NCBI RefSeq assembly: GCF_037914945.1
Contig: NZ_CP149788.1
Coordinates: forward strand, 248,001-312,000
Length of the DNA stretch: 64,000 nucleotides
Direction: 5' to 3'
Origin: Haloterrigena sp. KLK7
Lineage (GTDB): Archaea > Halobacteriota > Halobacteria > Halobacteriales > Natrialbaceae
In this document: positions 52,678 through 60,739 of the stretch, piece after piece
How positions within the stretch are numbered: position 1 is the first letter of the stretch
Layout: every line of letters starts with the position of its first letter
Notes under the pieces: generated by a model
What the model saw: the letters and a program-made list of their open reading frames with translations, nothing else
What the model was told of the DNA's origin: nothing
Database searches by the model: none
Translations under genes and position numbers: made by a program

Positions 52678-53238
52678 ATGGGCTATCATACGTTCGAGGT
52701 TGAGCAAGCTGAGAAATTAGAAGACGCAGCGTCTCGGTATCGGTATCTTTCTGCCGAAGAACTCCTCTGGTACGTTTCACCGTCGGATGACGATGTCATC
52801 GCCGATCTCGGAAGTGGGACCGGCTTCTACACGGACGATCTAGCTCCGCACGTTGGACAAGTGCATGCGGTCGACGTGCAGGAAGCGATGCACGACTACT
52901 ACCGTGAGAAAGGAGTGCCCGAGAACGTCGAGCTCATCACAGCGGAAATCAGTGATCTCCCGTTCGATACCGACTTCCTTGATACGGCAGTTTCGATGAT
53001 GACGTATCACGAGTTCGCCAGTTCGAATGCATTACACGAACTCTCCCGAGTCGTGAGTTCGGGTGGTCGGCTCGCTATCGCTGACTGGACAGCTGACGGT
53101 CACGGGGAGGCTGGTCCGCCGTTGGACGAACGATTCACTGTCGAGGAGGCAGTCTCCTCACTTCGGAATCACGGTTTCAAAATTCATCAGGAGGTTACAC
53201 GCCCTGAGACGTTCGTTCTCGTCGGAACTCGAGAGTAG
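52678..53238 (+). CDS. Class I SAM-dependent methyltransferase
   Basis: The 186-residue enzyme from ATG at 52678 has SAM motif I VIADLGSGTGFYTDDLAP, motif II AVDVQEAMHDYY, and post-motif SMMTYHEFASSNALHELSRVVSSGGRLAIADW. Length fits a minimal Rossmann methyltransferase. The frame extends 21 codons upstream without promoter support, so MGYHTFE is chosen. It may act on small thiols or arsenic-like acceptors, since similar enzymes often lie near metal or sulfur genes, but substrate is unknown. It converges with the HTH gene. Confidence 0.85.
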   Translation: MGYHTFEVEQAEKLEDAASRYRYLSAEELLWYVSPSDDDVIADLGSGTGFYTDDLAPHVGQVHAVDVQEAMHDYYREKGVPENVELITAEISDLPFDTDFLDTAVSMMTYHEFASSNALHELSRVVSSGGRLAIADWTADGHGEAGPPLDERFTVEEAVSSLRNHGFKIHQEVTRPETFVLVGTRE

Positions 53239-53247
53239 AGAGGTTGA

Positions 53248-53652
53248 TCAGCTTTCGACGGTCGGCGTCTGGCTGGACGTGTCGCCGTATTTGTCGCTGA
53301 ATTCGCCGATGAGTTGGCCCATCTGTGCGTACCAGTCGTTGAGCATCCGCTGCATCTCCTGGGCAATCTCGTCGGCGTCTCGGGGAAGGTAGACGTGATA
53401 GTAGCCGCCCTGTTCGTAGTTGACCTGCTCCTTCTGGAGGAACCCGGCCTGCATCAACCGCTTGACTGCTCGGTAGGCGGTCGACCGCTCGCGGTCGATC
53501 TCGTCAGCGATCTCGTCAACGGTGAGCGGCTCGTTGGCTTCGTTCAACAGTCGGAACACGTCTTTGTCGATTTCTTTGAGGTTGTGGAAACACTCCAGCA
53601 GGCCCTCACACTGCATATCCTGCCGAAGCATTTCACTCATCGAGTCAGGCAT
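53248..53652 (-). CDS. TrmB-like HTH transcriptional regulator
   Basis: The 134-residue protein has a wHTH at about 20-90 (NEPLTVDEIADEIDRERSTAYRAVKRLMQAGF), the wing KEQVNYEQGGYYHVY and a C-terminal helix for dimerisation (IAQEMQRMLNDWYAQMGQLI). ATG at 53652 or 53640 are both possible. It sits in the middle of the sulfur island and may be its regulator, reading sulfane sulfur through its single Cys (QCEGLLEC has two). Targets could be the ATAGTATTGG elements. The latter is inference. Confidence 0.82.
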   Translation of the reverse strand: MPDSMSEMLRQDMQCEGLLECFHNLKEIDKDVFRLLNEANEPLTVDEIADEIDRERSTAYRAVKRLMQAGFLQKEQVNYEQGGYYHVYLPRDADEIAQEMQRMLNDWYAQMGQLIGEFSDKYGDTSSQTPTVES

Positions 53653-53697
53653 CAGTTACCGATACTAGGTGCCTGTCACTCAAAAGTATTTGCATAG

Positions 53698-53859
53698 TCA
53701 GCACAATACTGTTCCTATCCATGACGACACCAGCCGGCACCGTGTTCCGAGTCGCTCCTGCCGAAGTACACAAACCGTCGCGAGCACAATCGCAGTGCTG
53801 ACCGCGGCCGTCGCACCGAAGAAGAGTGCGATGCTTACCGTATCAGTAGTTAGTAGCAC
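53698..53859 (-). CDS. Possible small membrane protein
   Basis: With GTG at 53857-53859 this gives 53 residues with a hydrophobic helix of about 30 residues (SIALFFGATAAVSTAIVL, then ATVCVL) and a basic tail RQERLGTRCRLVSSW. A purine-rich GGTGAAG precedes the GTG. It lies upstream of the HTH gene on the same strand and ends within a GCATAGTC motif. Plausible but unproven. Confidence 0.4.
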   Translation of the reverse strand: MLLTTDTVSIALFFGATAAVSTAIVLATVCVLRQERLGTRCRLVSSWIGTVLC

Positions 53860-53950
53860 AATTTCTTCACCTAGAAATACAGCTGAAACTGAGATGGGGG
53901 ATTGGCTAAGTACGTCTACGGAGTGATTGTTGACTCTGCCAAATAACACA

Positions 53951-54877
53951 TTACTGATGGTCTCTGGAGTCTCTGTTACCGAGTTCCGCAACGATCGCCC
54001 GGCGTTTCAGAATACCGAATCCTGCAACGATGAGTACGAAACCCGCGATTGCCGACTGCGGGAGGGTATCGCCGAACAGTATATACCCCGCCACGATTGC
54101 AACGACCGGGAAGAGATAGTGGACCAGGTTGATTTCCACAGCAGACCGCCGGTTGAGCAGTGTGAAGTAGACGATATATGCGAGCGCGGTCGAGACTACT
54201 GTCAGGTAGCCGACCGCGAGCACTACTGTGGCGTTTATTGTTACGTCCGACAGCGACTCGCCGATAGCGGGGCTGAGCACGTGCATAAGTCCGGCACCGA
54301 GAAGCATCGACCATGCAGTCACCGCAGGGGTAGAGATTCCATTTTCCGCCCGTCGGATCAGGACACTCCCGAGCGCGGTCCCGATTGCCGACACGAATAA
54401 CAATAGCTTCCCAAGAACGCCCTGGCTGAACAGCGGGGTGGCACCGGGAATCAGGACGAGGAGTACGCCCGCAAACCCGATGCTGAGTCCTGCGAAACTC
54501 TCCCCCGTCACCCGGTCTTCGGGGACGAGAACCCACGACCACGCAGCAGTGAAAAGCGGTATGAGGCTGGCCATCAATCCGGAAAGGGCGCTCGTAGTGA
54601 GTTCCTGACCGATGTACCAGATACCTTGTCCAACCGGGACAAACAGGATTCCCCCTCCCACGATAGCGAGGATGTCACCACGAGTAGACGGTTGCCAGCT
54701 CTCGGTCGTCATAAGCGCATACCCCAGCATAAACAACCCGACGAGGTCAAACCGAACGGCCGCGATCAACAACGGGGGCATAGAGGAAAGGGCTGCCTCC
54801 ACGGCAGGAAACGCCGTTCCCCACATCAACGCCAGGCTGATAAATAACGTAAAATCGCGGTACTGGGTCGAATTCAC
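53951..54877 (-). CDS. EamA/DMT-family transporter
   Basis: The 308-residue protein has ten hydrophobic helices and two EamA repeats: WGTAFPAVEAALSSMPPLLI in the first, and GISTPAVTAWSMLLGAGLMH then LVHYLFPVVAIVAGYILFGD in the second. These carriers export amino acids or metabolites, and several haloarchaeal ones lie by sulfur genes where they may export cysteine-like compounds or sulfite. Start ATG at 54875-54877. It is in the same direction as the HTH gene. Confidence 0.87.
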   Translation of the reverse strand: MNSTQYRDFTLFISLALMWGTAFPAVEAALSSMPPLLIAAVRFDLVGLFMLGYALMTTESWQPSTRGDILAIVGGGILFVPVGQGIWYIGQELTTSALSGLMASLIPLFTAAWSWVLVPEDRVTGESFAGLSIGFAGVLLVLIPGATPLFSQGVLGKLLLFVSAIGTALGSVLIRRAENGISTPAVTAWSMLLGAGLMHVLSPAIGESLSDVTINATVVLAVGYLTVVSTALAYIVYFTLLNRRSAVEINLVHYLFPVVAIVAGYILFGDTLPQSAIAGFVLIVAGFGILKRRAIVAELGNRDSRDHQ

Positions 54878-55219
54878 AACCGATCAATGAGGACTTCGTG
54901 TCGTCATTTAAAGAAAAGCCGGTTGCAGTATGACTGGTGTTTAAACACTCGCTGCTAAAGAGTGTTGTTCCCGCCTAATCCTCAGCAATGATACGTCTGT
55001 TCTCGAAGACGTAGACATGTGAAATACCCCTGATTGAGCGAAACAGCGGCTTGAAGAGCAATTGCTATCTGTGCTCTCTATACTGAACGTGATTTTCGAC
55101 CCTCTTTCTGAATAAAGAAACCGTATTACCAACTACTGGTATTAAACGACTCAATACCGAGCGAGTTAATCCGTTCTCAGATCACCCAGTATCAGGTGAT
55201 TTTATGAGAATATTGATAG
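54878..55219. other. Intergenic stretch between EamA and YedE genes
   Basis: No supported gene. The stretch is AT-richer (around 55080-55210) and likely holds promoters or terminators, but no clear palindrome was noted. Confidence 0.35.
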
Positions 55220-55690
55220 TTAGCTGGAAGCGGTTTCGGTCACGTCGTCGGTGGTGCTCGAGCGAAGTGCTCGCCAGTAGCCCTGTGCGTACGCGCCGAG
55301 GAACATTCCGACGACCGCCCACAGGATCGGATAGTTACCGATACCGACGCTCGCGTAGGCAGCCCCAGGACAGATTCCCGAGAGACCCCAGCCGACACCG
55401 AAGATCGTCCCGCCGATGACGACGTTGCGATCGAACGCTTTCACTCGGCGCGTGTACTCGCTGGCCGTCAACGGCGCCCGATCGAGATACCGGGTGGCGA
55501 CGGCAAACGTGACCCCGGTCACGACGGCTGCACCACCCATGACGAACAAGAGGCCAAAGTCCTCGAACTGGAGGAAGTCTAGTACGACCTCGGGGCGAGC
55601 CATGCCGCTAATCGCGAGGCCGAAGCCGAAGATCAGCCCACCCACGTAGATTATCGGCATGAACAGTTGGCTACGACGGGTACTGCTCAT
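55220..55690 (-). CDS. YeeE/YedE-type sulfur transporter half (C-terminal)
   Basis: From ATG at 55688-55690 the protein has 156 residues with four or five hydrophobic helices and the conserved Cys region GWGLSGICPGAAYASVGIG. YeeE/YedE (TsuA) proteins take up thiosulfate through Cys-mediated relay. Here it is one of two half-size proteins; its start overlaps the stop of the partner gene upstream (ATGA). The frame continues upstream to 55894 only as Arg-rich shadow sequence. Confidence 0.85.
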   Translation of the reverse strand: MSSTRRSQLFMPIIYVGGLIFGFGLAISGMARPEVVLDFLQFEDFGLLFVMGGAAVVTGVTFAVATRYLDRAPLTASEYTRRVKAFDRNVVIGGTIFGVGWGLSGICPGAAYASVGIGNYPILWAVVGMFLGAYAQGYWRALRSSTTDDVTETASS

Positions 55691-56181
55691 GGTGCCACCC
55701 CCACCGCCTGCACGAGTTGGGCTGTCCCGATCGCGATAGCGAGGAACGTCGCCACGTTCACGAACGAGGTGTTCGAGAGCGAGCCGACGCCGCAAACGCC
55801 GTGGCCCGACGTGCAACCTTTGCCGAGGCGGGTCCCGACGCCGACGAGGAAGCCACCGCCGAGGAGCCGCCACCACTGGACCTCCGTCGTCCAAATCCCG
55901 CCCTGAAAGAGGACTGCGTACACGGCGGCGCCGCTGACGATGCCCGCTGTGAATACGAGTCGCCAGTCTCGTGACTGGACGTACTTGAACCGGTTGAACC
56001 GGGGCACATTGGAGACGTACGACAGCGTCGACTCGAGGAACGTGCTCGCACCGGCAATGATCCCCGTGGCGAGGTAGATGACCGCAGCGCCGACCCCAAC
56101 GAGTAGCCCACCGAGGAGATACGGCAGGACTCCTCGCGGGAAGGGCTCACCGAGCGCGAGCAATGGTGAAAGTTCGTTCAT
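55687..56181 (-). CDS. YeeE/YedE-type sulfur transporter half (N-terminal)
   Basis: The 164-residue protein has about four hydrophobic helices and the family signature GTRLGKGCTSGHGVCGVG near 112-130, with two Cys that bind or relay thiosulfate sulfur. It starts one base after the stop of the rhodanese-MBL gene and overlaps the second half by 4 bp. Therefore the order rhodanese-MBL, YeeE N-half, YedE C-half looks like one operon: a membrane sulfur importer and its oxidising enzyme. Confidence 0.87.
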   Translation of the reverse strand: MNELSPLLALGEPFPRGVLPYLLGGLLVGVGAAVIYLATGIIAGASTFLESTLSYVSNVPRFNRFKYVQSRDWRLVFTAGIVSGAAVYAVLFQGGIWTTEVQWWRLLGGGFLVGVGTRLGKGCTSGHGVCGVGSLSNTSFVNVATFLAIAIGTAQLVQAVGVAP

Positions 56182-56182
56182 T

Positions 56183-57370
56183 TTAGTTCGTCAACGCCTC
56201 CTCACTGGCCGCACAGTTGTTCGGACCGAGTTCGAGTTCGAACGCCTCCTCGTCGCCGAGCGATTCCCGGCCGAGGTTCGTGGCGATGATCGCTTCGTAG
56301 TTCGCCGGTCGCGGCGGCATATCCGAGACGATGAACTCAACGAACGCGTCTTCGTCCATCGACAGCGCGTCCATTGTCTCTCGTAGCTCACCGAGCGTTG
56401 CAGTGTACGCGCCGTCGTCGTTCGGTGTTGCAGAATCGCTGAAGTGTGCAGGTGCGACGACTGTGTCGTCGGACCGCGTCAGCACTTTTTCGGTGAGCGA
56501 TTCGTAGAGCGTCCTCGCGGCGTCCCTGGCTGCCTCGGAATCTTCGAGATCGGGGCGTGCGACGCTTTCGGTGAACAGTCCGTCACCGGTAAACAGGACG
56601 TTCCCGACTTCGTACGCGGTCATTCCCGTCGTGTGACCGGGCGTGTGAATCACGTCTATCTCAACGTTCCCAACCGTGAGCGTATCGCCGTCTTCGACGG
56701 CCTCGTACTGACGGTCGTACTCGACGCCGCGCGCCGCAGCTGCTTCGAGCATGATCGCAGTTGCGTCTGTCTGCTCGGCCACCGCCCGAATTCCAGAGAT
56801 GTGATCTGCGTGGACGTGCGTGTCGAGAGCGTACGTGAGTTCGGCACCGAGATTTCGAACGTCCTGGATGTAGTCGTCAGTGAATGCTCGTAGCGGGTCG
56901 ATGACTGCGGCTTCACCGTTCGAGAGGACGAGGTACGCGAGACACCCGCTGGACGGACGCTGGTACTGTGCAATCGTCGCGTCGACGTCGATGTTGAGTT
57001 CAGTGTATTCGTAGATGCGTGCCCAGCCCTTCATTCCGCGTTCGAGGTGGTCGACGTCGTATCCTTCCTCCTCGAGGTTTTCGGCGACCATCTCGCTGGA
57101 ACCGCCCTTCGCGCATAGGACTGTGATCTTCTGGTCTTCGGGAAGGTCTGCGAGAAGGTCCTTCGGAATCCCGTCAAGCAGCTGGAAATAGGGGTAATTC
57201 ACGATCTCAACGTTCTCTCCCTCGATATGCCACTCGTCGAAGTCACCTTCCGAGCGCGCGTCGAGAATGAAGACGTTCTCGCGGCTGTCAATCCGCTCTT
57301 TCAGTTGTTTCGGTGTGATTGATTCGACGTCATCTTCAATGGCTGGAAGGTCTTCTTCGGTCATCGTCAT
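56183..57370 (-). CDS. Rhodanese/metallo-beta-lactamase fusion (persulfide dioxygenase-like), copy 2
   Basis: The 395-residue protein has an N-terminal rhodanese domain (FILDARSEGDFDEWH, active Cys in VLCAKGGSSEMV) and an MBL domain with LDTHVHADHISGIRAV, VIHTPGHTTGMT and LFTGDGLFTESVARPDLED. It resembles the copy at 51359 in order and length but is divergent in sequence. ATG at 57370, or at 57364 two codons on. It heads the operon with the YeeE halves and is divergent from tusA, with a shared promoter region of 199 bp. Confidence 0.88.
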   Translation of the reverse strand: MTMTEEDLPAIEDDVESITPKQLKERIDSRENVFILDARSEGDFDEWHIEGENVEIVNYPYFQLLDGIPKDLLADLPEDQKITVLCAKGGSSEMVAENLEEEGYDVDHLERGMKGWARIYEYTELNIDVDATIAQYQRPSSGCLAYLVLSNGEAAVIDPLRAFTDDYIQDVRNLGAELTYALDTHVHADHISGIRAVAEQTDATAIMLEAAAARGVEYDRQYEAVEDGDTLTVGNVEIDVIHTPGHTTGMTAYEVGNVLFTGDGLFTESVARPDLEDSEAARDAARTLYESLTEKVLTRSDDTVVAPAHFSDSATPNDDGAYTATLGELRETMDALSMDEDAFVEFIVSDMPPRPANYEAIIATNLGRESLGDEEAFELELGPNNCAASEEALTN

Positions 57371-57467
57371 CCCCTTCTACAAACGGCTCGCCAATAAGGC
57401 TTTGCATAGTAATTCTATATCTGTACAAGACCATGTACGGATAACAAGAGTGGTGTGCCGTTTTTAG

Positions 57468-57552
57468 GCCGATATAGTATTTTCATCTACTACAGTAATG
57501 TTGAATCGGTGATTTACTACCGACACGCTTTTATTGTGGCCGATAGTATTGG
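57468..57552 (+). promoter_or_regulatory. Divergent promoter with repeated GGCCGATA..GTATT elements
   Basis: GGCCGATATAGTATTTT (57468) and GGCCGATAGTATTGGG (57538) are near-identical elements 70 bp apart between rhodanese-MBL copy 2 and tusA. The second sits 17-32 bp before the tusA ATG. GCTTTTATTGTGG before it may be the TATA element. Confidence 0.5.
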
Positions 57553-57569
57553 GTAGTGTAGTCAATATC

Positions 57570-57812
57570 ATGACTGAGTACGAAATCACCGAGACACTCG
57601 ACGTGAAGGGACAGAATTGCCCGATGCCGGTCGTCAAGACGAAGCAGAACATCGACGAACTCGGGGAGGGTGAGGTTTTGGAAGTCCTCGCGACTGACCC
57701 TGGGAGTATGAGTGACATCGCTGGGTGGGCGGATACGACCGAGGGTGTGGAGCTCGTCGATCAGGACGAGGGAGACGACGTCTTCACGCACTACGTCCGC
57801 AAGACGGAGTAA
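57570..57812 (+). CDS. tusA: TusA-like sulfurtransferase
   Basis: The 80-residue carrier has LDVKGQNCPMPVVKTKQNID, whose Cys-Pro-x-Pro is the TusA active site, and LEVLATDPGSMSDIAGWA. TusA proteins accept sulfane sulfur as Cys-persulfide and pass it to partners. It is 4 bp from the DsrE-like gene and in the same direction as DUF2270, so all three form an operon. ATG at 57570 is chosen by comparison with the family length; the frame is open upstream from 57534. Confidence 0.92.
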   Translation: MTEYEITETLDVKGQNCPMPVVKTKQNIDELGEGEVLEVLATDPGSMSDIAGWADTTEGVELVDQDEGDDVFTHYVRKTE

Positions 57813-57816
57813 TACG

Positions 57817-58401
57817 ATGAGTACGGACACCACACAGGCGACCACCGCCGACGATGAGACTCTGAGCAGCGCAGAACTCGAAGAGAGAATTACGGAACTT
57901 GAGGACCGACTTAGCGATGTCGAGTCCGAGAGCAGCGATGAACAGCCGAAGATGTCGATCATCGCGACGAAGGGGACACTCGATATGGCGTACCCGCCGC
58001 TCATTCTCGCAAGTACCGCCGCTGCGTTCGGCTACGAGGTGACGGTCTTCCACACGTTCTGGGGGCTGGACATCCTCCATGAGGAGAAGTCGAAAAACCT
58101 GAAGCTAAGTTCCGTCGGCAATCCTAATATGCCGGTCCCGAATGCGATCGCGGCGCTTCCGGGTATGGATCGCATGACGACGAAAATGATGGAACGGCAG
58201 ATCGAGGATAACGACACGGCGACGATCGAGGAACTCATCGATACCTCCCTGGAGATGGGTGTCGAGTTCCAAGCCTGTCAGATGACAATCGATCTGATGG
58301 ACTACGACGAAAACGACTTCTACGACGGTGTCACCGTCGGTGTCGGGGCAGCGACGGCGATTCAGGACATGGCCGAATCCGACATTCAACTTCTCATCTA
58401 A
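57817..58401 (+). CDS. DsrE/DsrF-like sulfur relay protein
   Basis: The 194-residue protein has an acidic coiled-coil-like N-terminus (about 10-45, SSAELEERITELEDRLSDVE), then a DsrE-like domain: MSIIATKGTLDMAYPPLILA, VFHTFWGLDILH, and GVEFQACQMTIDLMDY with a conserved Cys at the expected place. It should receive or donate sulfane sulfur in partnership with the adjacent TusA. Its stop overlaps the DUF2270 start by one base. Confidence 0.87.
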   Translation: MSTDTTQATTADDETLSSAELEERITELEDRLSDVESESSDEQPKMSIIATKGTLDMAYPPLILASTAAAFGYEVTVFHTFWGLDILHEEKSKNLKLSSVGNPNMPVPNAIAALPGMDRMTTKMMERQIEDNDTATIEELIDTSLEMGVEFQACQMTIDLMDYDENDFYDGVTVGVGAATAIQDMAESDIQLLI

Positions 58402-59102
58402 TGTCACAACCCTCAGAGAAGGAGATCGATCCTGGCGATTCAGAGCACAGGGAATTGGGAGAAGGCCTTCTTGAGGAAAATATGGGGCCCAGCTCGGCCA
58501 CCGCTCACCTCTATCGGGGCGAGATACATCGTATGAAATTCTGGCGAGAGCGCCTCGATCGAACGACGAACTGGGCCGTTCTCGTCATCTCTGCGATCCT
58601 CACGTGGGCGTTCTCACGGCCCGACATTCCCCACTATATCCTTCTCATCGGCGTGGCCACGCTCTCGGTGTTCCTGCTGATCGAGGCCCGTCGGTATCGA
58701 GGATACGACATCTGGCGAAGCAGAGTCAGGAAATTGCAGGAAAACGTCTTCGCATACGGACTTGACCCCTCTGCTGGACTGCCCGATTCCGACTGGCGTG
58801 AAGCGTTGAGTCAGGATTATCGGGAACCAACGATCAAGATCAGCGCAGAGGAAGCGATAGCGCACCGTTTACGACGAGTGTATCTGCCGCTGTTCACCGT
58901 GTTACTCGCTGCGTGGATCGTGCGTATCACTGTGTTCTCTCCAGAGCCATGGGTGACGAGTGCCGCGATCGGCATGATTCCCGGAACGATTGTCGTCGGA
59001 ATTGTGGCACTATCCTATCTCGGTGCAACTATCGTCGCTATGCGCCCACGAACGTGGCACGCGAAGGGTGAACTGCGTTCCGAAAATCTGCGCAAAAAAT
59101 AA
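58401..59102 (+). CDS. DUF2270 membrane protein
   Basis: The 233-residue protein has the DUF2270 start MGPSSATAHLYRGEIHRMKFWRERLD-like (only the core GEIHRMKFWRERLD is quoted as diagnostic) with two membrane helices at about 55-90 and two at 155-205, separated by a long cytoplasmic loop. Function unknown; it is the third gene of the tusA operon. Co-occurrence with sulfur carriers suggests a linked role, which is only positional. Confidence 0.8.
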   Translation: MSQPSEKEIDPGDSEHRELGEGLLEENMGPSSATAHLYRGEIHRMKFWRERLDRTTNWAVLVISAILTWAFSRPDIPHYILLIGVATLSVFLLIEARRYRGYDIWRSRVRKLQENVFAYGLDPSAGLPDSDWREALSQDYREPTIKISAEEAIAHRLRRVYLPLFTVLLAAWIVRITVFSPEPWVTSAAIGMIPGTIVVGIVALSYLGATIVAMRPRTWHAKGELRSENLRKK

Positions 59103-59250
59103 GACTCAGGCAACAACTGCTAGCGAATTTTCGTTTCCGAGCATCGCAATCATATGGTCAAATACTATATTAGCTCACAGTGGATTCCATCGATATGAAT
59201 TCTGCCATTATATAGAAGAAATAAAGTAAAGGCGTAAAGTTATGCTGGGG
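59103..59250. other. Short AT-rich gap before the integrase
   Basis: AT-rich CATTATATAGAAGAAATAAA near 59208 may be a terminator region or an attachment-site neighbour; no gene is seen. Confidence 0.35.
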
Positions 59251-60264
59251 TCAGAGTCGATCCAAATAGTCCCGCCGCTGTTCCATCTTCTCTTTCTCAG
59301 TGCGCCGGTCGTAGTGTTGTTCGATGACCGCAGAGCTCACGTTCGCTCGATCACTGACGACGTTGTCCGGGAGGTCGCTGTTGAGTGAGTGCGTGATGCT
59401 GCCCCTGCGGATGGCGTGGGGGTTGACGTTCGCGGGACATCTGAACGCCTCTTGGTCGTTGACAGCAGCCTCACATTCTTCTGGATCCCGATCTTCAGGA
59501 CACTCTGCTCCACGGAAGCACGGCCGGGTTGCCTGGTAGACGTACTTCCGAAGCGTAGTCTTGTTCGCGCGCCCCTCCCTCGTCGCGACGAGCGGCTCAC
59601 GGCCGAAGTCGTCGGTCACGTTCGGTCGCTTCTCTTCGATCCAGTCGTCAAGCAGCATATAGATTTCATCTGACAGTGCAACCAGGCGCTCACCGTCTTT
59701 CTTGTTCTTGATTGGCGTGTCAGTCTCCGGGCGGTGGTGGACCTCGATGTACTGCTCGCCGGGATTGTAGTCGTCGACGTCGAGGGCGTTGACGCTGCTG
59801 ACACGCATCATCGTGTGCCACATCAGCGCGACGGTGACGTGTTCACGTGATGCGTAGTCGTACTTAGCGAGGTACGAGAGAACTGCCTCAGCTTCCTCGG
59901 TCTCCAGCATCTCGTCGCGGGTGTTTTGCTCCGGCGTCATCGACGGCGAACGAACCTTCGTCGAGAGGTCCTGCTCGACGGCGTCGATCGACTCGGCCCA
60001 GCGGATGAACACGCGCAGCGTGTCCATCTGGGTCTTCTCGCTGGCAACGGAGAGGTCACCATCGTCGCGACGCCAGAGACGATACTGCTGGAGTTTGCGA
60101 CCGGTGAGGTCGTTAAGGTTGTCGATGTCCTCCATCTCGCACCAACGCAGGAAGTGCTTGAGGCGGTATCTGTGCGACTGAATCGAACTCTCGGCGAGTT
60201 CGGCTTCCTTGTCCGTGAGGTACAGTTCGAGTGCTGTCTCCGGATCGATTGGCTCGAGACTCAT
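59251..60264 (-). CDS. Tyrosine recombinase/integrase
   Basis: The 337-residue protein has a SAM-like N-terminal core-binding domain at about 10-95, box I Arg in HTMMRVSSVNALD, box II HAIRRGSITHS (H-x-x-R) and the nucleophile Tyr in VIEQHYDRRTEKEKM. A Cys-rich insertion CFRGAECPEDRDPEECE before box II is shared with the remnant at 17441. It is complete and probably active. The start lies 233 bp from the divergent tRNA-Tyr, the usual kind of target for such enzymes. Confidence 0.92.
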   Translation of the reverse strand: MSLEPIDPETALELYLTDKEAELAESSIQSHRYRLKHFLRWCEMEDIDNLNDLTGRKLQQYRLWRRDDGDLSVASEKTQMDTLRVFIRWAESIDAVEQDLSTKVRSPSMTPEQNTRDEMLETEEAEAVLSYLAKYDYASREHVTVALMWHTMMRVSSVNALDVDDYNPGEQYIEVHHRPETDTPIKNKKDGERLVALSDEIYMLLDDWIEEKRPNVTDDFGREPLVATREGRANKTTLRKYVYQATRPCFRGAECPEDRDPEECEAAVNDQEAFRCPANVNPHAIRRGSITHSLNSDLPDNVVSDRANVSSAVIEQHYDRRTEKEKMEQRRDYLDRL

Positions 60265-60456
60265 AGTCGTGAGTCGCGAACCGATAACGGGTCGATCTGA
60301 ACTCCGCGATTTCCCTCCGTTCGTCAGACCGAACGAGAGGAATTCTGAGGGCGTCTGAGTGGCTGTGAGCCTGCAGCGCCCATCCGAATTTACTATCGCA
60401 TCTGTAATGCCTACTCGTTCTCAACCACGTACGAAACCACAGGACAGCGTCGGGTT

Positions 60457-60465
60457 TTTATAAAG
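60457..60465 (+). promoter_or_regulatory. TATA box of the tRNA gene
   Basis: TTTATAAAG lies about 36 bp upstream of the mature tRNA 5' end, the expected archaeal spacing with a short leader. Confidence 0.65.
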
Positions 60466-60496
60466 GCATACACCCTACGTCGAGGCCGTCTTTCAT

Positions 60497-60571
60497 CGAC
60501 TGGTAGTTCAATCTGGTCAGAACACCGCACTGTAGATGTGGGTGTCCTTGGTTCGAATCCAAGCCAGCCGA
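60497..60571 (+). tRNA. tRNA-Tyr (anticodon GTA)
   Basis: The 75-nt cloverleaf has acceptor CGACTGG pairing with CCAGCCG with one A3-C70 mismatch, D-stem GTTC/GAAC with a GG-containing loop, anticodon stem CCGCA/TGTGG around loop CTGTAGA, and T-stem CTTGG/CCAAG with TTCGAAT. Discriminator A and the C1-G72 pair are Tyr identity elements in archaea. CCA is not encoded. The mismatch is unusual for a chromosomal housekeeping copy, and the gene sits between an integrase and an OLD-type gene, so it may be element-borne or a reconstituted attachment site. Confidence 0.9.
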
Positions 60572-60739
60572 TCTTCATTTACAATGCGTTGGCGAGGCGG
60601 TGCAACTCCGATAAGCTGCAACGATAAAAATAGAGAAATCTCCTTATCACCTACCGGCCGGCTTGGTGGAGTGTCAGTATTGATATATACAGTTATATTC
60701 CCAACTGCTTTTACTGCTGGTAGTGGAGTAGTTTGCTGT

